A DNA stretch of 64,000 bases from Thinopyrum elongatum (GCA_011799875.1 CM022299.1:31089996-31153995), one strand, 5' to 3'. Counted from the first letter of the stretch, positions 11,897 to 24,339 are shown. Notes: a model not told the origin generated them from the letters alone. Program-made: numbers and translations.

Positions 11897-14807
11897 TGAA
11901 AGTGCTAGTTATCGACTAGAGGGGGGGTGAATAGGCGATTTTTATGAAAGTCTTCAAGACACGAGATCTTTCAAGACAAACAATCAAATTGAACCTATAT
12001 GATATGCAGCGGAAGATAAACTACACTAGACAGACCATAGTCAAGTGAGCATAGTAATGAAAGCATGAAGACTAAATAGCAGCTAGGTAATACAGATCGG
12101 AATGGAAGATAGAATGAAGCCAAACAAGTAATTGTCTTCACACAGTGAAGTCAAACAGATCAGGCCAGCAAGGCAATGACTTCACGAAGTCAAACTGAAT
12201 GTAAGGAAGTGAGGGATAGAACCAGTAGCTTGGTGAAGACACAGATTTGGTAGACCAGTTCCAGTTGCTGTGACAACTATACGTCCGGTTAGGGAGGCTA
12301 AGATTGAACTCAGAAGACCACGCCTTCACCTTATTCCCCTTGAGCTAAGGACACCCAGTCCTCGCCCAATCACTCTGGTAAGTCTTCAAGGTAGACTTCC
12401 AAACCTTCACAGACTCCATTCACCGGTGATCCATGATACGTCTCCAACGTATCTATAATTTTTTATTGTTCCATGCTATTATATTATCTGTTTTGGATGT
12501 TTTATATGCATTATTATGCTATTTTATATTATTTTTGGGACTAACCTATTAACCTAGAGCCCAGTGCCAGTTTCTATTTTTTTCCTTGTTTTTGAGTTTC
12601 GCAGAAAAGGAATACCGAACGGAGTCCAAACGGAATAAAACCTTCGCGATAATTTTTCTTGGACCAGAAGACACCCCGGAGACTTGAAGTTCAAGTCAGA
12701 AGAGCCACGAGGTGGCGACAAGGGGGGATGGCGTGCCCCCTGCCTTGTGGGCCCCACGTGACTCCACCGACCTACTTCTTCGTCCTATATATTCACATAT
12801 ATTCCAAAACCCTCAGAAGCATCCACGAAAAGACTTTTCCACCGCTGCAACCTTCTGTACCCGAGAGATCCCATCTAGGGACCTTTTCTGGCACCTTGCC
12901 GGATGGGGATTAGATCATGGAGGGCTTCTACATCAACTCTATTGCCCTTCCAATAAAGCGTGAGTAGTTTACCTCAGACCTACGGGTCCATAGCTAGTAG
13001 CTAGATGGCTTCTTCTCTCTCTTTGATTCTCAATACCATGTTCTCCTCATTGTTCTTGGAGACCTATCCGATGTAATATTCTTTTGTGGTGTGTTTGTCG
13101 AGATCTGATGAATTGTGGATTTATGATCAGTTTATCTATGAATATTATTTGAATCTTCTCTGAATTCTTATATGCATGATTTGATATCTTTGTAATTCTC
13201 TTCGAATTGTCGGTTTGGTTTGGCCAACTAGATTGGTTTTTCTTGCAATGGGAGAAGTGCTTAGCTTTGGGTTCAATCTTGTGGTGTCCTTTCCCAGTGA
13301 CAGTAGGGGCAGCAAGGCACGTATTGTATTGTTGCCATCAAGGATAAAAAGATGGGGTTTACATCATATTGCTTGAGTTTATTCCTCTACATCATGTCAT
13401 CTTACTTAATGGGTTACTCTGTTCTTCATGAACTTAATACTCTAGATGTAGGCAGGAGTCGGTCGATGTGTCGAGTAATAGTAGTAGATGCAGAATCGTT
13501 TCGGTCTACTTGACACGGACGTGATGCCTATATTTCATAATCATTGCCTTGGATATCGCCATAACTTTCCGCTTTTATATCAATTGCTCGACAGTAATTT
13601 GTTCACCCACCGTAATATTTGCTATCTTGAGAGAAGCCTCTAGTGAAACCTATAGCCCCTGGGTCTATTTTCCATCATATTACTTTCTGATCTACTATTT
13701 TGCAATCTTTTATTTTCAGATCTATAAACCAAAAAACCCAAAAATATTTACTTTATCTTTTGTTTAGTTTTACCTATCTCTATCAGATCTCACTTTTGCA
13801 AGTAACCGTGAAGGGATTGACAACCCCTTTATCGCGTTGGGTGCAAGTTGTTTGATTGTTTATGTAGGTGCTAGGTGATTTGTGCGTTGTCTCCTACTGG
13901 ATTGATACCTTGGTTCTCTAACTGAGGGAATACTTATCTCTACTTTGCTGCATCACCCTTTCCTCTTCAAGAGAAAAACCAAAGCAAGCTCAAGAAGTAG
14001 CAATCCACAATGACTCTTGGATCCTCAGAGCATGACGCCTAACCGGCTGGAGGATGCACAGTCCTCAAGTGTAATAAGTCTTCAGATCACACAGACAGAA
14101 AGACTTCAGTGATGCCTAACACTCTTTGGCTCTGGGTGTTTTGGGCTTTGTCCTCGCAAGGATCTTTCTCTCAAAGGCTTCGGAGGTGGGTTGCTCTCAA
14201 ACGACAAAAGCCGTGCACTAACTCTGAGCAGCCACCAATTTATGGTGAAGGGGGTGGGCTATTTATAGCCAGGAGGCAACCCGACATGATATGTCCAAAT
14301 AACCCTGGGTCACTAAGGAACCGAAACGTGTCCAACGGTCAGATTTCAAACACACACGGCAGCTTGTCTTGGGCTACAAGAAAAGCTGACTCATCCAACT
14401 TTGGATAAGATTTGCTCTCATTGTCTTCGCTCGAAGACATAGGATTTGGGTTGAGCATCATGTTAGTCTTCTGACTTTGTTCACTTGGACCCCACTTAAC
14501 AGTACGGTGGTTCCTATGACTCAAGAAAGAAGAAAATGAAACTATGAAAGAAACTATGTCTTCGCAATCCATAGTATTCAAGTGAATGTCTTCACACGTC
14601 ATTATCTTCAGTGTGAATGTCTTCACGAACCACCATTGTCTTCAATGTCTTCATACATTTTTAGGGGTCATCTCTGATAGGAAAACTGAATCAATGAGGG
14701 ACTTCTTCCGGTGTTATCCTGCAATTCTCACAAACACATTAGTCCCTCAACCACGTTTGTCGTCAATACTCCAAAACCAACTAGGGGTGGCACTAGATGC
14801 ACTTACA
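11897..14807 (-). mobile_element. 3' LTR of copia element, split by S2
   Basis: On the minus strand the LTR starts TGTAAGTGCATC at 14807 and ends ...CTAGCACTTTCA at 11897. It pairs with 57019-58355. The solo LTR S2 (12434-14002) interrupts it. The tract AAAAAGGGGGAGAT on the minus strand directly precedes it, at 14808-14821, and fits a polypurine tract. Confidence 0.9.
12434..14002 (+). mobile_element. Solo LTR S2 inside the copia 3' LTR
   Basis: This 1569 bp LTR runs from TGATACGTCTCCAACG to ...AGAAGTAGCA. It is flanked by the direct repeat atcca (12429-12433 and 14003-14007). It has a TATA-like CTATATAT (about 12785) and a mutated GGCGTGCC in place of GGCGCGCC (near 12730). It closely matches S1 and contains no internal domain. 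The uninterrupted sequence of the other copia LTR (57541-57560) shows the empty site. Confidence 0.93.
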
Positions 14808-15310
14808 ATCTCCCCCTTTTTGGTGATTGATGACAAACTGGTTGAAGTTTTCTACGGGGATAGAATTATGTGAAAGTTAAAGTTTGTGGTCATAGGCTTC
14901 ACAAAGATGAAGGGGATCCCCCTGAAGATGTGTGTATCGGTATTTTGCCTTTGAATGCAAATGCACATGGCAGGTTTTGCTTTGTGGAGATCTCCCTTAC
15001 TTCATGAAGACAATTCATCGTGCATACAAAAATTGTAATGATGATAATGACATGCACAATGAAAAATGGATGTCTGCAGGATGACTTCATGCGGAATTTA
15101 TCATCGCAATAAGAGGTAGCAGCAAAATGTAGCAGACGACCACCTAGTTTTAAGTGTTACAACTCAAAAGCCAACAGTTCAAGAACGAGAGTTGTAAAAC
15201 TTAGAAAAAATAAGCACCAGACCCATATAGACCCGCTTGAAGACTATCAACTCATAAGCTTCTCCCCCTTTTGTCATGAATGACCAAAAAGGTTTGAAGA
15301 CATAGAGCGT
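14808..15310 (-). mobile_element. 3' noncoding region of copia element
   Basis: This is about 500 bp between the last stop codon of the copia internal region (minus strand, 15311-15313) and its 3' LTR, ending in the polypurine tract at 14808-14821. I see no further coding sequence. Confidence 0.7.
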
Positions 15311-16021
15311 CTAGGTGTTCCCAGGTGGTGAAGATGTTGGGGCAGCAGGGTCGACGTTGGAGTTGGGCGGTGCCGAGGGGCCTGATGCAGAATCTTGGTG
15401 CAGTGAAGCCAGCGCAGGTGAAATGGCGTCGTCTTCTTCATCAATGACCCTCGCAACAACTGTGGGAGCCGAAGATGAATACTCAGAATCTTCAAGGGAA
15501 GGAGTTGGACGCTAACTTGCTGATTGTGGAGGCCTGGAGTCAAACTTGAAGCGCTCAGTGAAGCCATCGGCTTGAAGATCGTCTTCAAAACAGAGCATTG
15601 TGAGGCTCTTCCAGGAATGCCTACAGGCTTCATGGGCAACAAATGAGTTCTTGGTTGCAAGATTGCGAATGCGATTGACATCCACGAGAAGACTCCGCAT
15701 TTGGCGCTTCAGCCAATCATGAGGCCTATCCTGCTTTTGATGAAGTGAAACAAGAAGCTCTCGGTCATTTAGAACACGAGTACGCTTCTTAGGCCTTTGA
15801 CCAACCGTGCTGGCTGTTGCATCAGTGTTGGCACGATGTGGCAGCCTGAGCTGACCAACAAGAGGACCAGCAGGAGCAGGAGGATTAGGCACATGAATGC
15901 CTTCAATAGGTTGAGTGAACCTTTGAAAGGCAGCATTGTCTTTGCAAACAGGCTCCTTTGCAGGCTCAGAGTATATGGCTTCATGAGACATATCTATTTC
16001 AGGCAGAAATACAACATGATT
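15311..16021 (-). pseudogene. C-terminal ORF of copia element, function unknown, in place of reverse transcriptase
   Basis: A minus-strand frame runs from the inversion breakpoint (16021) to a stop at 15311-15313, with one internal TAG at 15512-15514. The middle is basic and probably helical (KQDRPHDWLKRQMRSLLVD, about 15700). It is preceded by a Pro-rich stretch (VPNPPAPAGP) and followed by an acidic tail (VIDEEDDAI) rich in Ser/Pro. I find none of the copia reverse transcriptase or RNase H motifs. It sits where those domains belong, so this family probably replaced its polymerase with another sequence and depended on relatives. It might be related to the plant-transposon-protein domains seen in other non-autonomous elements, but I cannot name it. 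Confidence 0.55.
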
Positions 16022-16256
16022 GCGCGCTGAAGCCATTGATACTGCATGCCATATCATCAACAGAGTTTATCTTCATAAGTTCTTCAAGAAGACATCCTAT
16101 GAACTTCTCACTGGTAAGAAGCCAAACGTTAGCTATTTCAAAGTCTTCGGTGCTAGGTGTTGGATCAAAGATCCACATCACACTTCCAAATCTGCACCGA
16201 AAGCACATGAAGGTTTTATGCTTGGTTACGGAAAGGATTCGCACACCTACAAAGTC
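16022..16256 (+). pseudogene. Inverted copia integrase fragment
   Basis: This roughly 235 bp segment reads on the plus strand while the rest of the copia element reads on the minus strand. It encodes the C-terminal side of a copia integrase: AEAIDTACHIINRVYLHK, then TSYELLTGKKPNVSYFKVFG and APKAHEGFMLGYGKDSHTY. The catalytic core that should come first is missing. Both ends fall abruptly within coding sequence, next to the pre-integrase domain on the right and the unknown C-terminal ORF on the left. An inversion with loss of the core fits best. Confidence 0.85.
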
Positions 16257-17090
16257 ATGATTGTCTTCGAGGGATGCTTGGCCCTAGTCATCTTCCCGGC
16301 TTCACAAGCACCACATAGATGATCCTTCTTGAACTTTACGCCCTCGATGCCAATGATATGCTTCTTCTTCACGAGAGTGTGCAAGATCCTCATGCCCGCA
16401 TGTCCTAGGCTTCGATGCCAAAGCCAACATTCTGAAGCTTTTGCTAGAAGACATACGGCAAGTTGTGGTCCTGCGGAGAAATCTACCATATATAGATCAC
16501 CTCTTCGATAACCTTCGAAGACTAGAGATTTGTGAGTTTCCATAAGCACAAGGCAACGATATTTTCCAAAAATCACAATCATGTTCAGATCACAAAGCAT
16601 TGAGACGGACATTAAGTTGAAACCAAGGGATTCAACAAGCATCACTTTATCCATGTGTTGATCCCTTGAGATTGCAACTCTACCTAGGACCAATACCTTG
16701 CTTTTACCAGTGTGAGCGAATGTGATGTGGCTTTTAGTAGATGGACGTAGGGTTGAATCCATGCGAAGAATTCGATCACCAGTCATGTGGTTAGTGCATC
16801 CACTGTCCATTATCCACTTAGTAGCTTTCGGAGTCGTACCCTACAGTGCAGTTAGTGGGATAGGCTTCACCAAGAGTATTGTGAAGCACAAACATATAAC
16901 GAACAAGCATACTATCAAGGTTAAGATTCTTGTTTGGTAAGATAGGATGCTCGTCAAGAAATTCTGGGACGAAATACATGGTAAGACCATTTTGGCATTT
17001 TATCTTGCGTCCCACAAGATGGTTTAGGTCCCCAGCATTGTCTTCAGAAGTCAATGATTTCTGGTTGGAGACCGTTTCCTGCAAGAGAAG
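16247..17090 (-). pseudogene. pol: Copia protease and pre-integrase region
   Basis: The minus strand encodes an aspartic protease with the copia-type active site MDSGCTNHMTG (about 16810). The pre-integrase domain follows (WHRSLGHAGMRILHTLVKKK and the Cys pair in CGACEAGK), ending at the inversion breakpoint. A stop at 16818-16820 and a change of frame separate the upstream part (17084-16818) from the protease. The protease would release the mature proteins. As it stands the frame is broken and the integrase core is gone. Confidence 0.8.
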
Positions 17091-18184
17091 TTAATTCTTC
17101 TTTACCACCCACATCTTAAAGGGTGGCTTAGAAGCAATGAGTCTAAGTGCAGCATCTGAGAACTTCGGCTTTGGAGCCCTAGCAAATAGTTTTGCAGGAG
17201 GTGAATAGTACTCAAATGAATATGCAGAAAAGTTCTTTGATCTGTGAACATAGCGGTTAGATGAAACACGCTCATATTCATGAGTCAGATGATAATCTCC
17301 CTGCAAAACATTGGCGTTAGGGTGACCTTGTGAGGTCCTCTGTCTGTATGAAGCCTTTGGGCCATATGAAGACTTTGGTCTGGGGTTTGTCTTCTTCCCT
17401 GGTGGTGTCATGATGACATTCACACGAAGTTTCTCAAGACAACTCTTGGGAACCCAGATCTTCTTCAAAGGTGGTCCATTCCTGCAGTTAGTACCAATAA
17501 ACCTGGCAAACACTTCACCATTCTGATTTTTGAACAGCTTATAATTGGAGTCAAAAGACTCATCAATGATAATAGGGTTAGCACAAGTGAAGCCAGATAA
17601 AGTGGATGGATCTATAGAGGGATCCTTTGCAGCAACCCATGTGGTTTTGGGGTACTGCTCAGGCTTCCAATAAGAACCATCAGCATTCATTTTCCTCTTG
17701 AAACCAACACCCTCTTTCCTAGGTTTTGGTTCAGAATCTGTTTCTTGAGGACATCACATAGTGTCTGATGCCCTTTGAGGCTTTTGTACATGCCTGTTTC
17801 AAGCAATGTCTTCAACCTGGCATTCTCATCAGCAATAGTAGTGGTATCCTCAGAAGAGGGGTTAGTTACCACATTAGCAGTTGAAGATATTGCAACATCA
17901 GAGGCAGTAGAACATTCAGCAACGAAGACAGCATTATCACGCTCAAGGTATTTTAAACATGGTGGTACAAAATCTTCCTGAGCGGAACTGATCTGTTGAG
18001 CGAGTAGTGAATCATTCTCCTTTTGAAGATCTTCATGAGACGCTCTAAGTTTCTCTAGATCTTGCTTCCTTTGAAGATAATCATAGGAAAGCTTCTCATG
18101 AGTAGCTGACAGGGTTTCATGACGACTTGCGAGTTCTTCGTACTTAACGCGAAGATTTTTGATATCTTCGATTAAGGACTGAGT
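17091..18184 (-). pseudogene. gag: Copia gag C-terminal region with coiled coil
   Basis: This continues the gag frame after the TGA at 18185. The first part is rich in Glu, Lys and Leu heptads (for example LASRHETLSATHEKLSYDYL) and should form a coiled coil. The later part is Lys/Pro-rich, with KIWVPKSCLEKLRVNVIMTP and repeated YGPKASYRQ-like units. A frameshift lies near 17700-17730 and a TAA at 17091-17093 ends this section. A long coiled-coil extension of gag is typical of the SIRE/Maximus lineage. Confidence 0.75.
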
Positions 18185-19399
18185 TCAATTCATTTCCTTG
18201 TCCAACAGGTCATCTCTTTTGACTAACAGTTTTTGAATGTGTTCCATAGTAGTTTGTTGTTCAGTTGCAATTTTAGCAAGGGTCTTATAGCTGGGTTTGG
18301 ATTCACATTCAGAGTCATCTTCACTGGAGGTTTGAAAGTAAGCATCGCGTGAGTTTACCTTGGCACCTCGTGCCATGAAGCAGTAGGTCGGTGCAGAGTC
18401 GTCCTCATCATCGGCTTCAGTGTCGGCGGCGAGACCACTGTCTTTAGTGTTGAAGATAGACTTGGCGACGAATGCCAAAGCTAGAGCCAGGCTTGTCACG
18501 CCTGAATCAGACTCCTCCTCAGACTCCACCTCTGCCTCCTCAGAAGCTGACTCCTCCTCTGAATCCATCTCCTTGCCAATGAACGCACGAGCCTTGCCAG
18601 ATGACCTCTTCCTGTATGATGAAGACTTTGATGAAGACTTAGAAGAAGACTTTGAGGATTTATTCTTTTTCTTGTCATCAGAATCATATTCCTTGCTCTT
18701 CTTCTTTTTCTTGGCTTCCTTGTCCCACTGTGGACATTCAAATATGTAGTGGCCAGGCTTCTTGCATTTGTGGCATGTTCTATTCTTGTGGTCACAAGAG
18801 GAAGCCTCATCATTCTTGGAACAGGATCTTGAAGACTTTCCGAAGCGATTCTTCTTGGAAAACTTTTGGAACTTCTTAACAAGCATTGCTAGCTCCCTGC
18901 CAATGTCTTCAGGATCACCAGAGCTGCAGTCAGATTCTTCTTCAGATGAGGAAACAACTTTTGCCTTCAAAGCACGGGATCGGCCATAGTTGGGGCCATA
19001 GATATCTCTCTTCTCAGACAGCTGGAACTCATGTGTGTTGAGCCTCTCAAGTATGTCAGATGGATCAAGATCTTTGAAGTTAGGGCGCTCTTGAATCATC
19101 AGGGCCAAAGTGTCAAATGAGCTGTCAAGTGATCTCAGTAGCTTCTTCACAATTTCATGCTTGGTGATCTCAGTGGCGCCGAGTGCGCTAAGCTCATTCG
19201 CGATATCAGTGAGGCGATCGAACGTGAGTTGGACATTCTCATTGTCATTTCTCTTGAAGCGGTTGAAGAGATTTCCAAGTACATCAATCCTTGAGTCTCT
19301 CTGTGTTGAGACGCCTTCATTGACCTTGGACAGCCAGTCCTAGACTAGCTTCGCAGTTTCTAGAGCACTCACACGGCCATACTGCCCTTTGGTCAGATG
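18185..19399 (-). pseudogene. gag: Copia gag middle region with zinc knuckle
   Basis: Minus-strand gag continues from 56733 after removal of the Athila insertion; the frame is preserved across the accac repeat. It has the copia gag core (LTFDRLTDIANELSALGA; ILERLNTHEFQLSEKR) and one CCHC zinc knuckle, CHKCKKPGHYIFECP. Lys/Ser-rich and then Glu/Ser-rich low-complexity tracts follow. A TAG at 19340-19342 probably replaced a TGG, and a TGA ends this section. The gag would form the particle and bind RNA. Confidence 0.85.
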
Positions 19400-19404
19400 A
19401 CCAC

Positions 19405-20488
19405 TGATGACCCACAAGTATAGGGGATCTATCGTAGTCCTTTCGATAAGTAAGAGTGTCGAACCCAATGAGGAGCAGAAGGAAATGACAAGCGGCTTTC
19501 AGCAAGGTATTCTCTGCAAGCACTGAAATTATCGGTAACAGATAATTGTGTGATAAGATAATTCATAACGGGTAACAAGTAACAAAAGTAACTAAGGTGC
19601 AGCAAGGTGTCCCAATCCTTTTTGTAGCAAAGGACAAGCCTGGACAAACTCTTATATAAAGCAAAGTGCTCCCGAGGACACATGGGAATTACTGTCAAGC
19701 TAGTTTTCATCATGCTCATATGATTCGCGTTGTTACTTTGATAATTTGATATGTGCGTGGATCGGTGCTTGGGTGCTGCCCTTACTTGGACAAGCCTCCC
19801 ACTTAAGATTAACCCCTCTCGCAAGCATCCGCAACTACGAAAGAAGAATTCAGATAAATCTAACCATAGCATGAAACATATGGATCCAAATCAGCCCCTT
19901 ATGAAGCAACGCATAAACTAGGGTTTAAGCTTCTGTCACTCTAGCAACCCATCATCTACTTATTACCTCCCAATGCCTTCCCCTAGGCCCAAATCATGGT
20001 GAAGTGTCATGTAGTTCCGCCGGAGCCATAGATTGGTTCTACCCAGGTTTCGCCTCGAGACAGCGGCGCTTCGTTCCGAAAGCTTCCTTCTGATTTTTTC
20101 CAGGTCAAAACACATCATATAGCAGAAGATGGGCATCGGGGGCCTGCCAGGTGGCCCACAAGGCAGGGAGGCGCACCCAGGGGGTAGGGCGCGCCCCCAC
20201 CCTTGTGGCTGCCTGGTGGGTCCCCTCAGGTGCTTTCTTCGCCCAATATTTTTTATATATTCCAAAATAATTCTCCGTGAAGTTTCAGGACTGTTGGAGT
20301 TGTGCAGAATAGGTCTCTCAGATTTGCTCCTTTTCCAGTCCAGAATTCCAGCTGCCGGCATTCTCCTTCTTTATGTAAACCTTGTAAAATAGGAGAGAAA
20401 AGGCATAAGTATTGTGCTAGAATGTGTAATAACAGCCCATAATGCAATAAATATCAATATAAAAGCATGATGCAAAATGGACGTATCA
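19405..20488 (-). mobile_element. 3' LTR of Athila element with internal deletion
   Basis: The minus strand reads TGATACGTCCATTTTGC at 20488 to ...GTGGGTCATCA at 19405, 1084 bp. The partner LTR is 1523 bp. The difference is one deletion between GTGTCATGTAG (about 20014) and CCGCCGGAGCC, corresponding to about 55818-56256 of the intact copy. It has GGCGCGCC at 20188-20195. The minus-strand tract TAAGCTTGGGGGAGT at 20489-20503 is its polypurine tract. Confidence 0.92.
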
Positions 20489-22220
20489 ACTCCCCCAAGC
20501 TTAGACCTCGCTTGTCCACATGTTTAGAGATGGAGGTGTTGATAAAATAAAATACGGACATGAGGGTATCATGATCATCTTTAGAACAACAACAAATATT
20601 GTTATATAATTTCTTATGCTAAAATAACAATTCGTTCACAAGGTAAAGTATGAATCAGAAATTTCATTGAAAACTAACAAACTATGATCTCAGTCATTGA
20701 AGCAATTGCGATTTATCATAACATCGGAAAGAGTTAATTCAAGAGCTTTTCAGCAAGTCCACATACTCAACTATCATTTAATCTTTCACAATTGCTAACA
20801 CTCACGCGATACTTATGGGTTCGAAGCCTCAGTTGGACACAGAGAAAGATAGGGGCTTATAGTTTCGCCTCCCAACCTTTTACCTCAAGGGTAATGTCAA
20901 CAATAATACTTTATGATAACCTACATCCGAGTGGATATATATATCTAGATCCTTCTCCAACACATAGTGCTTGCCAAAAGAAAAAGTGTAAAAAGGAAAG
21001 GTGAAGAGCACCATGACTCTTGTATAAGGGTAGAAGATAAAAGTAAAAGATAGGCCCTTCGCAGAGGGAAGCAGAGGTTGTCATGCGCTTTTATTGTTGG
21101 ATGCACAAAATCTTAATGCAAAAGAACGTCACTTTATATTGCTGCTTGTGATAAAGAACTTTATTACGCAGTCCGTCGCTTTTTTTTCTTCCATAGCACA
21201 AGTTCGTATAAAGCTTATTTTCTTCACACTACTAGATCATACATATTTAGAGAGCAATTTTTATTGCTTGCACTGATGACAACTTACTTGAAGGATCTTA
21301 CTCAATCCATAGGTAGGTATGGTGGACTCTCATGGCAAAACTGGTTTAAGGGATGTTTGGATGCACAAGTAGTATCTCTACTTGGTGCAAAGGATTTGGC
21401 TAGCATAAGAAGGAAAAGCAAGCTCAACATGTTGGAGGATCCAAGACACTATAACTTCTATTCGGATACAAGAAAACATAACCCATTATGTTGTCTTCCT
21501 TGTCCAACATCAACTTTTTAGCATGTCATATTTTAATGAGTGCTCACAATTACAAAAGATGTCCAAGATAGTATATTTATATGTGAAACCTCTCTTTCTT
21601 TATTACTTCCTATTAATTGCAACAATGACCAAAACTATGTTTGTCAACTCTCAACAACTTTTATTCTTCATACTCTTTATATGTGAAGTCATCACTCTCC
21701 ATAAGATCATTATACGATCTTTTTATTTCTTTCTTTTATTTATCAAGATCATAGCAAGAAAGCAAAGCCCTCAACTCAAAACTACTCTTTATTAAATATC
21801 TCTCGGACTCGATTACATAGAGGGAACATAAAGCAAAACTCAAAGCTAGATCATATTAAAACTTTTATTCTACTAGATAAAGATATAACCAAAAGGATCG
21901 AACTAAGAAAAATGATAGAAGTAAAGATGTGATGGTGATACGATACCGAGGCACCTCCCCCAAGCTTGGCAGTTGCCAAGGGGAGTGCCCATACCCATGT
22001 ATTTAGATCTCTTTCTTCGGAGGTGGTGATGATCGAATTGATGACGTAGTGCCGCACTCCGAGCGCAAGAGATATTCCAATCTGCGAATGATGCTCTAGA
22101 GGGAGACGATATGCTCTTGCAACAGAATATTTTCACACAAACTATCTCAATGATCTTAAAAGCTTCAATTTCAGTAGGGGTAAGATGATTGTAGTATGGT
22201 TGAAGGATGTCTTCTTCTTC
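20489..22220 (-). mobile_element. 3' noncoding region of Athila element (LTR-proximal part)
   Basis: No convincing coding sequence. The region includes a second polypurine-like tract (AAGCTTGGGGGAGGTGCC on the minus strand, near 21955-21972). A hairpin-like motif (CTTCCCTCTGCGAAGGG on the minus strand, near 21054-21070) and the surrounding 300 bp match the 3' tail of element A. A short minus-strand frame at 21903-22220 (EEEEDILQPYYNHLTPTEIE) could be a remnant of a protein gene, but it is unsupported elsewhere. Confidence 0.65.
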
Positions 22221-24339
22221 TTCTGTGTAACACCCTTGTGTAATAGCCACTATGGTTACCTGCTAAAAATGCCAAGTCATCTCATTTGCAGTGCTTAGTC
22301 ATAGTGGTTAATCTCAGCAATTCAAATACTTCTCTGAAAATCAACTCAAATTCAAAAGTGCAAAATAAATTTGCTCAAACCCTATGGGAAAAATGTTCAC
22401 TAAATAGCAAATATTCCAGAAGCACAGATAAAAATATAAAGAATGATGATGGAGTTAGCTAAATGACTCAAACCACATGAAACAGCACCAAAACAGAATT
22501 ATTTAATCCATTTATAATTAAATCAAATTCAAATAAAATTCTACTTTGCCCAAACCAATTTTTGGTGGAAGGTAATATTGCATTGTTATATTTGGGCCAA
22601 GTCCCACATTTTATATAAGAGCACAAGTGGCCTAACTATTCAAAACAGCAAAGAAATAAAGAAAAAGCAAAACAGAAAACAGAAAAATAAAACGAGGCAC
22701 TGTGCACTGGGCCTAAGTGCACTGTGCCCCGACCACGGCCCATCTTCCTCTCTCTCCTTCGGCGTGTCACCACCGCCATGGCTGAGCGCTCGCGCTCCGG
22801 TCGCCCGTCGACCCGCCGACGCCACCGACGCCCGCAACCGACGAGGGGGATAAGGATGAGGCCCGTGCTTCCCACCTGGGCCTCCTTACTCACTCCTCAC
22901 CTCTCTCCCTCGGTCGCTCCGCCTTCTTCCCCTTCAGATCCATCGGCCGACACGGTCGCCGCCGCGCATCGCCCGTCCTCGCGGTCACCGACGCTCGTCT
23001 GCCTCTCCGACAAGTCCGTTGGACTCGCCGCGGTCTTCCTCTTCTTCTGGTGGTCTCAGACAAAGCAGGGGAGCTGTGCAGCCGCCGTTCATCTTCGTCC
23101 CCATCTCCGGCCCTATGGCGATCTCCGGCGTCCCTGAGCCCCTCAGCGCTACTAAACCTCCACGGGCCACCTTGCGCCGCTCGGTGAGCACCCTTCCTCT
23201 CCCCTGGCCTCTCCGGTAGACCGTATGCGCGCTAGAACGGCGGCACCACAGAGAACCGAACGCGCGGCCGCCCGTACGCGTAGCTGACGAGCCTCCGACG
23301 ACCAAATGGTCATGGGCATGTGCCCACCGTGCTTGCGACGTCGCGTAGATGCTGTAGGAGTAGATCGCCGCGCGTTTTGGCCCTTGTCTTAACGAGCGCG
23401 AGTTCGCCGGGGTTCGGCCTCCGCCACGGCTCATCGCCGGCGCCATTTCCGGTCATCTCTGGTCTGTACGAAGCCACCAATCGACGCGCGAGTCCTCCAG
23501 CTTTTGAACGCACCTAACCACGGCTCGAACCGAGCCCTGTAACGCGAATCCGAGCAGCTCCGACGGACGACCGCCGCGTTTTGTGCTCGCCGGCGTTTAG
23601 CCGCCGGCCAGCCGACGTGGCCAGGCATGGGGTCCACCCTGGGACACTGCCAATGGCCCCGGTGGGTCCCGTTGACCCCGTTGACTCGGGTCAATGTGCC
23701 GACTAGGCCGAGCCAGCCACTGCCATGTGGGTCCCCCCTCGGCTAATTAATCTAATAAATGATTAAATAAATAAAAACTAATTAGTTAGACTAATGTCTC
23801 ACTGACAGATGGGGCCCACCCCCTAATTAACCCTGTTAATTAGATTAACTCACTGTTAGTCTCAACAGAGGCTGACATGTGGGTCCCACTGGACCCACAT
23901 GTCAGGTTTGACTCTGGTCAGCCGCTGTTGACTGCTGAAGACACAGTGACATCATGCTGATGTCATATATCATTTTCTGTAAATAAAAATAAATCCAGAA
24001 AATCGATTAAATCTTCAAAAATTAATAACTTTTAAACCGTAGCTCAGATCGAAAAACTTAAAACATGAAAGTTTCTCAGAACGACGAGACGAATCTGATC
24101 GTGTCGTCTGTTTTGATGCCGAAACCCCCTACATAGGTGAAACCGCAACTTCGAGACCATATCCGCTAGATGAATAGTGCTTATACACCGGATAATAAAT
24201 CCCGCGTTAATCCTAAAATAACTAAAGTGACTTAGGTGCATCTGTAGGCAACCCTGCACTGCATCATAGCATAGCATACCCTGTATTGCCTCATTTTCCG
24301 TGCTTTTATATGTTTCTTCCCCCTCTTCTCTCTCGATAG

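Noticed and set aside
18420..18989. Acidic plus-strand frames opposite the copia gag
   Set aside because: They mirror the Lys/Ser- and Glu-rich tracts of the minus-strand gag and have no independent support.
20129..20392. Plus-strand frame across the Athila LTR GC module
   Set aside because: It is antisense to the LTR and reflects the GGCGCGCC module; the same frame appears in the other LTR by descent only.
21903..22220. Possible envelope-like gene remnant in the Athila 3' region
   Set aside because: The frame is short, lacks a signal peptide or membrane segment, and runs into the Tekay insertion site; there is no comparison copy here.
22724..23137. GC-rich plus-strand frame in the Tekay LTR with an ATG at 22778
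   Set aside because: The frame is Arg/Pro/Ser-rich low-complexity sequence produced by GC content. It stops at different places in the two LTR copies and does not join in an open frame to the exon-like segments.
23310..23694. Minus-strand frames in the GC-rich part of the Tekay LTR
   Set aside because: They are open on several strands at once, as expected of GC-rich noncoding DNA, and show no motif.
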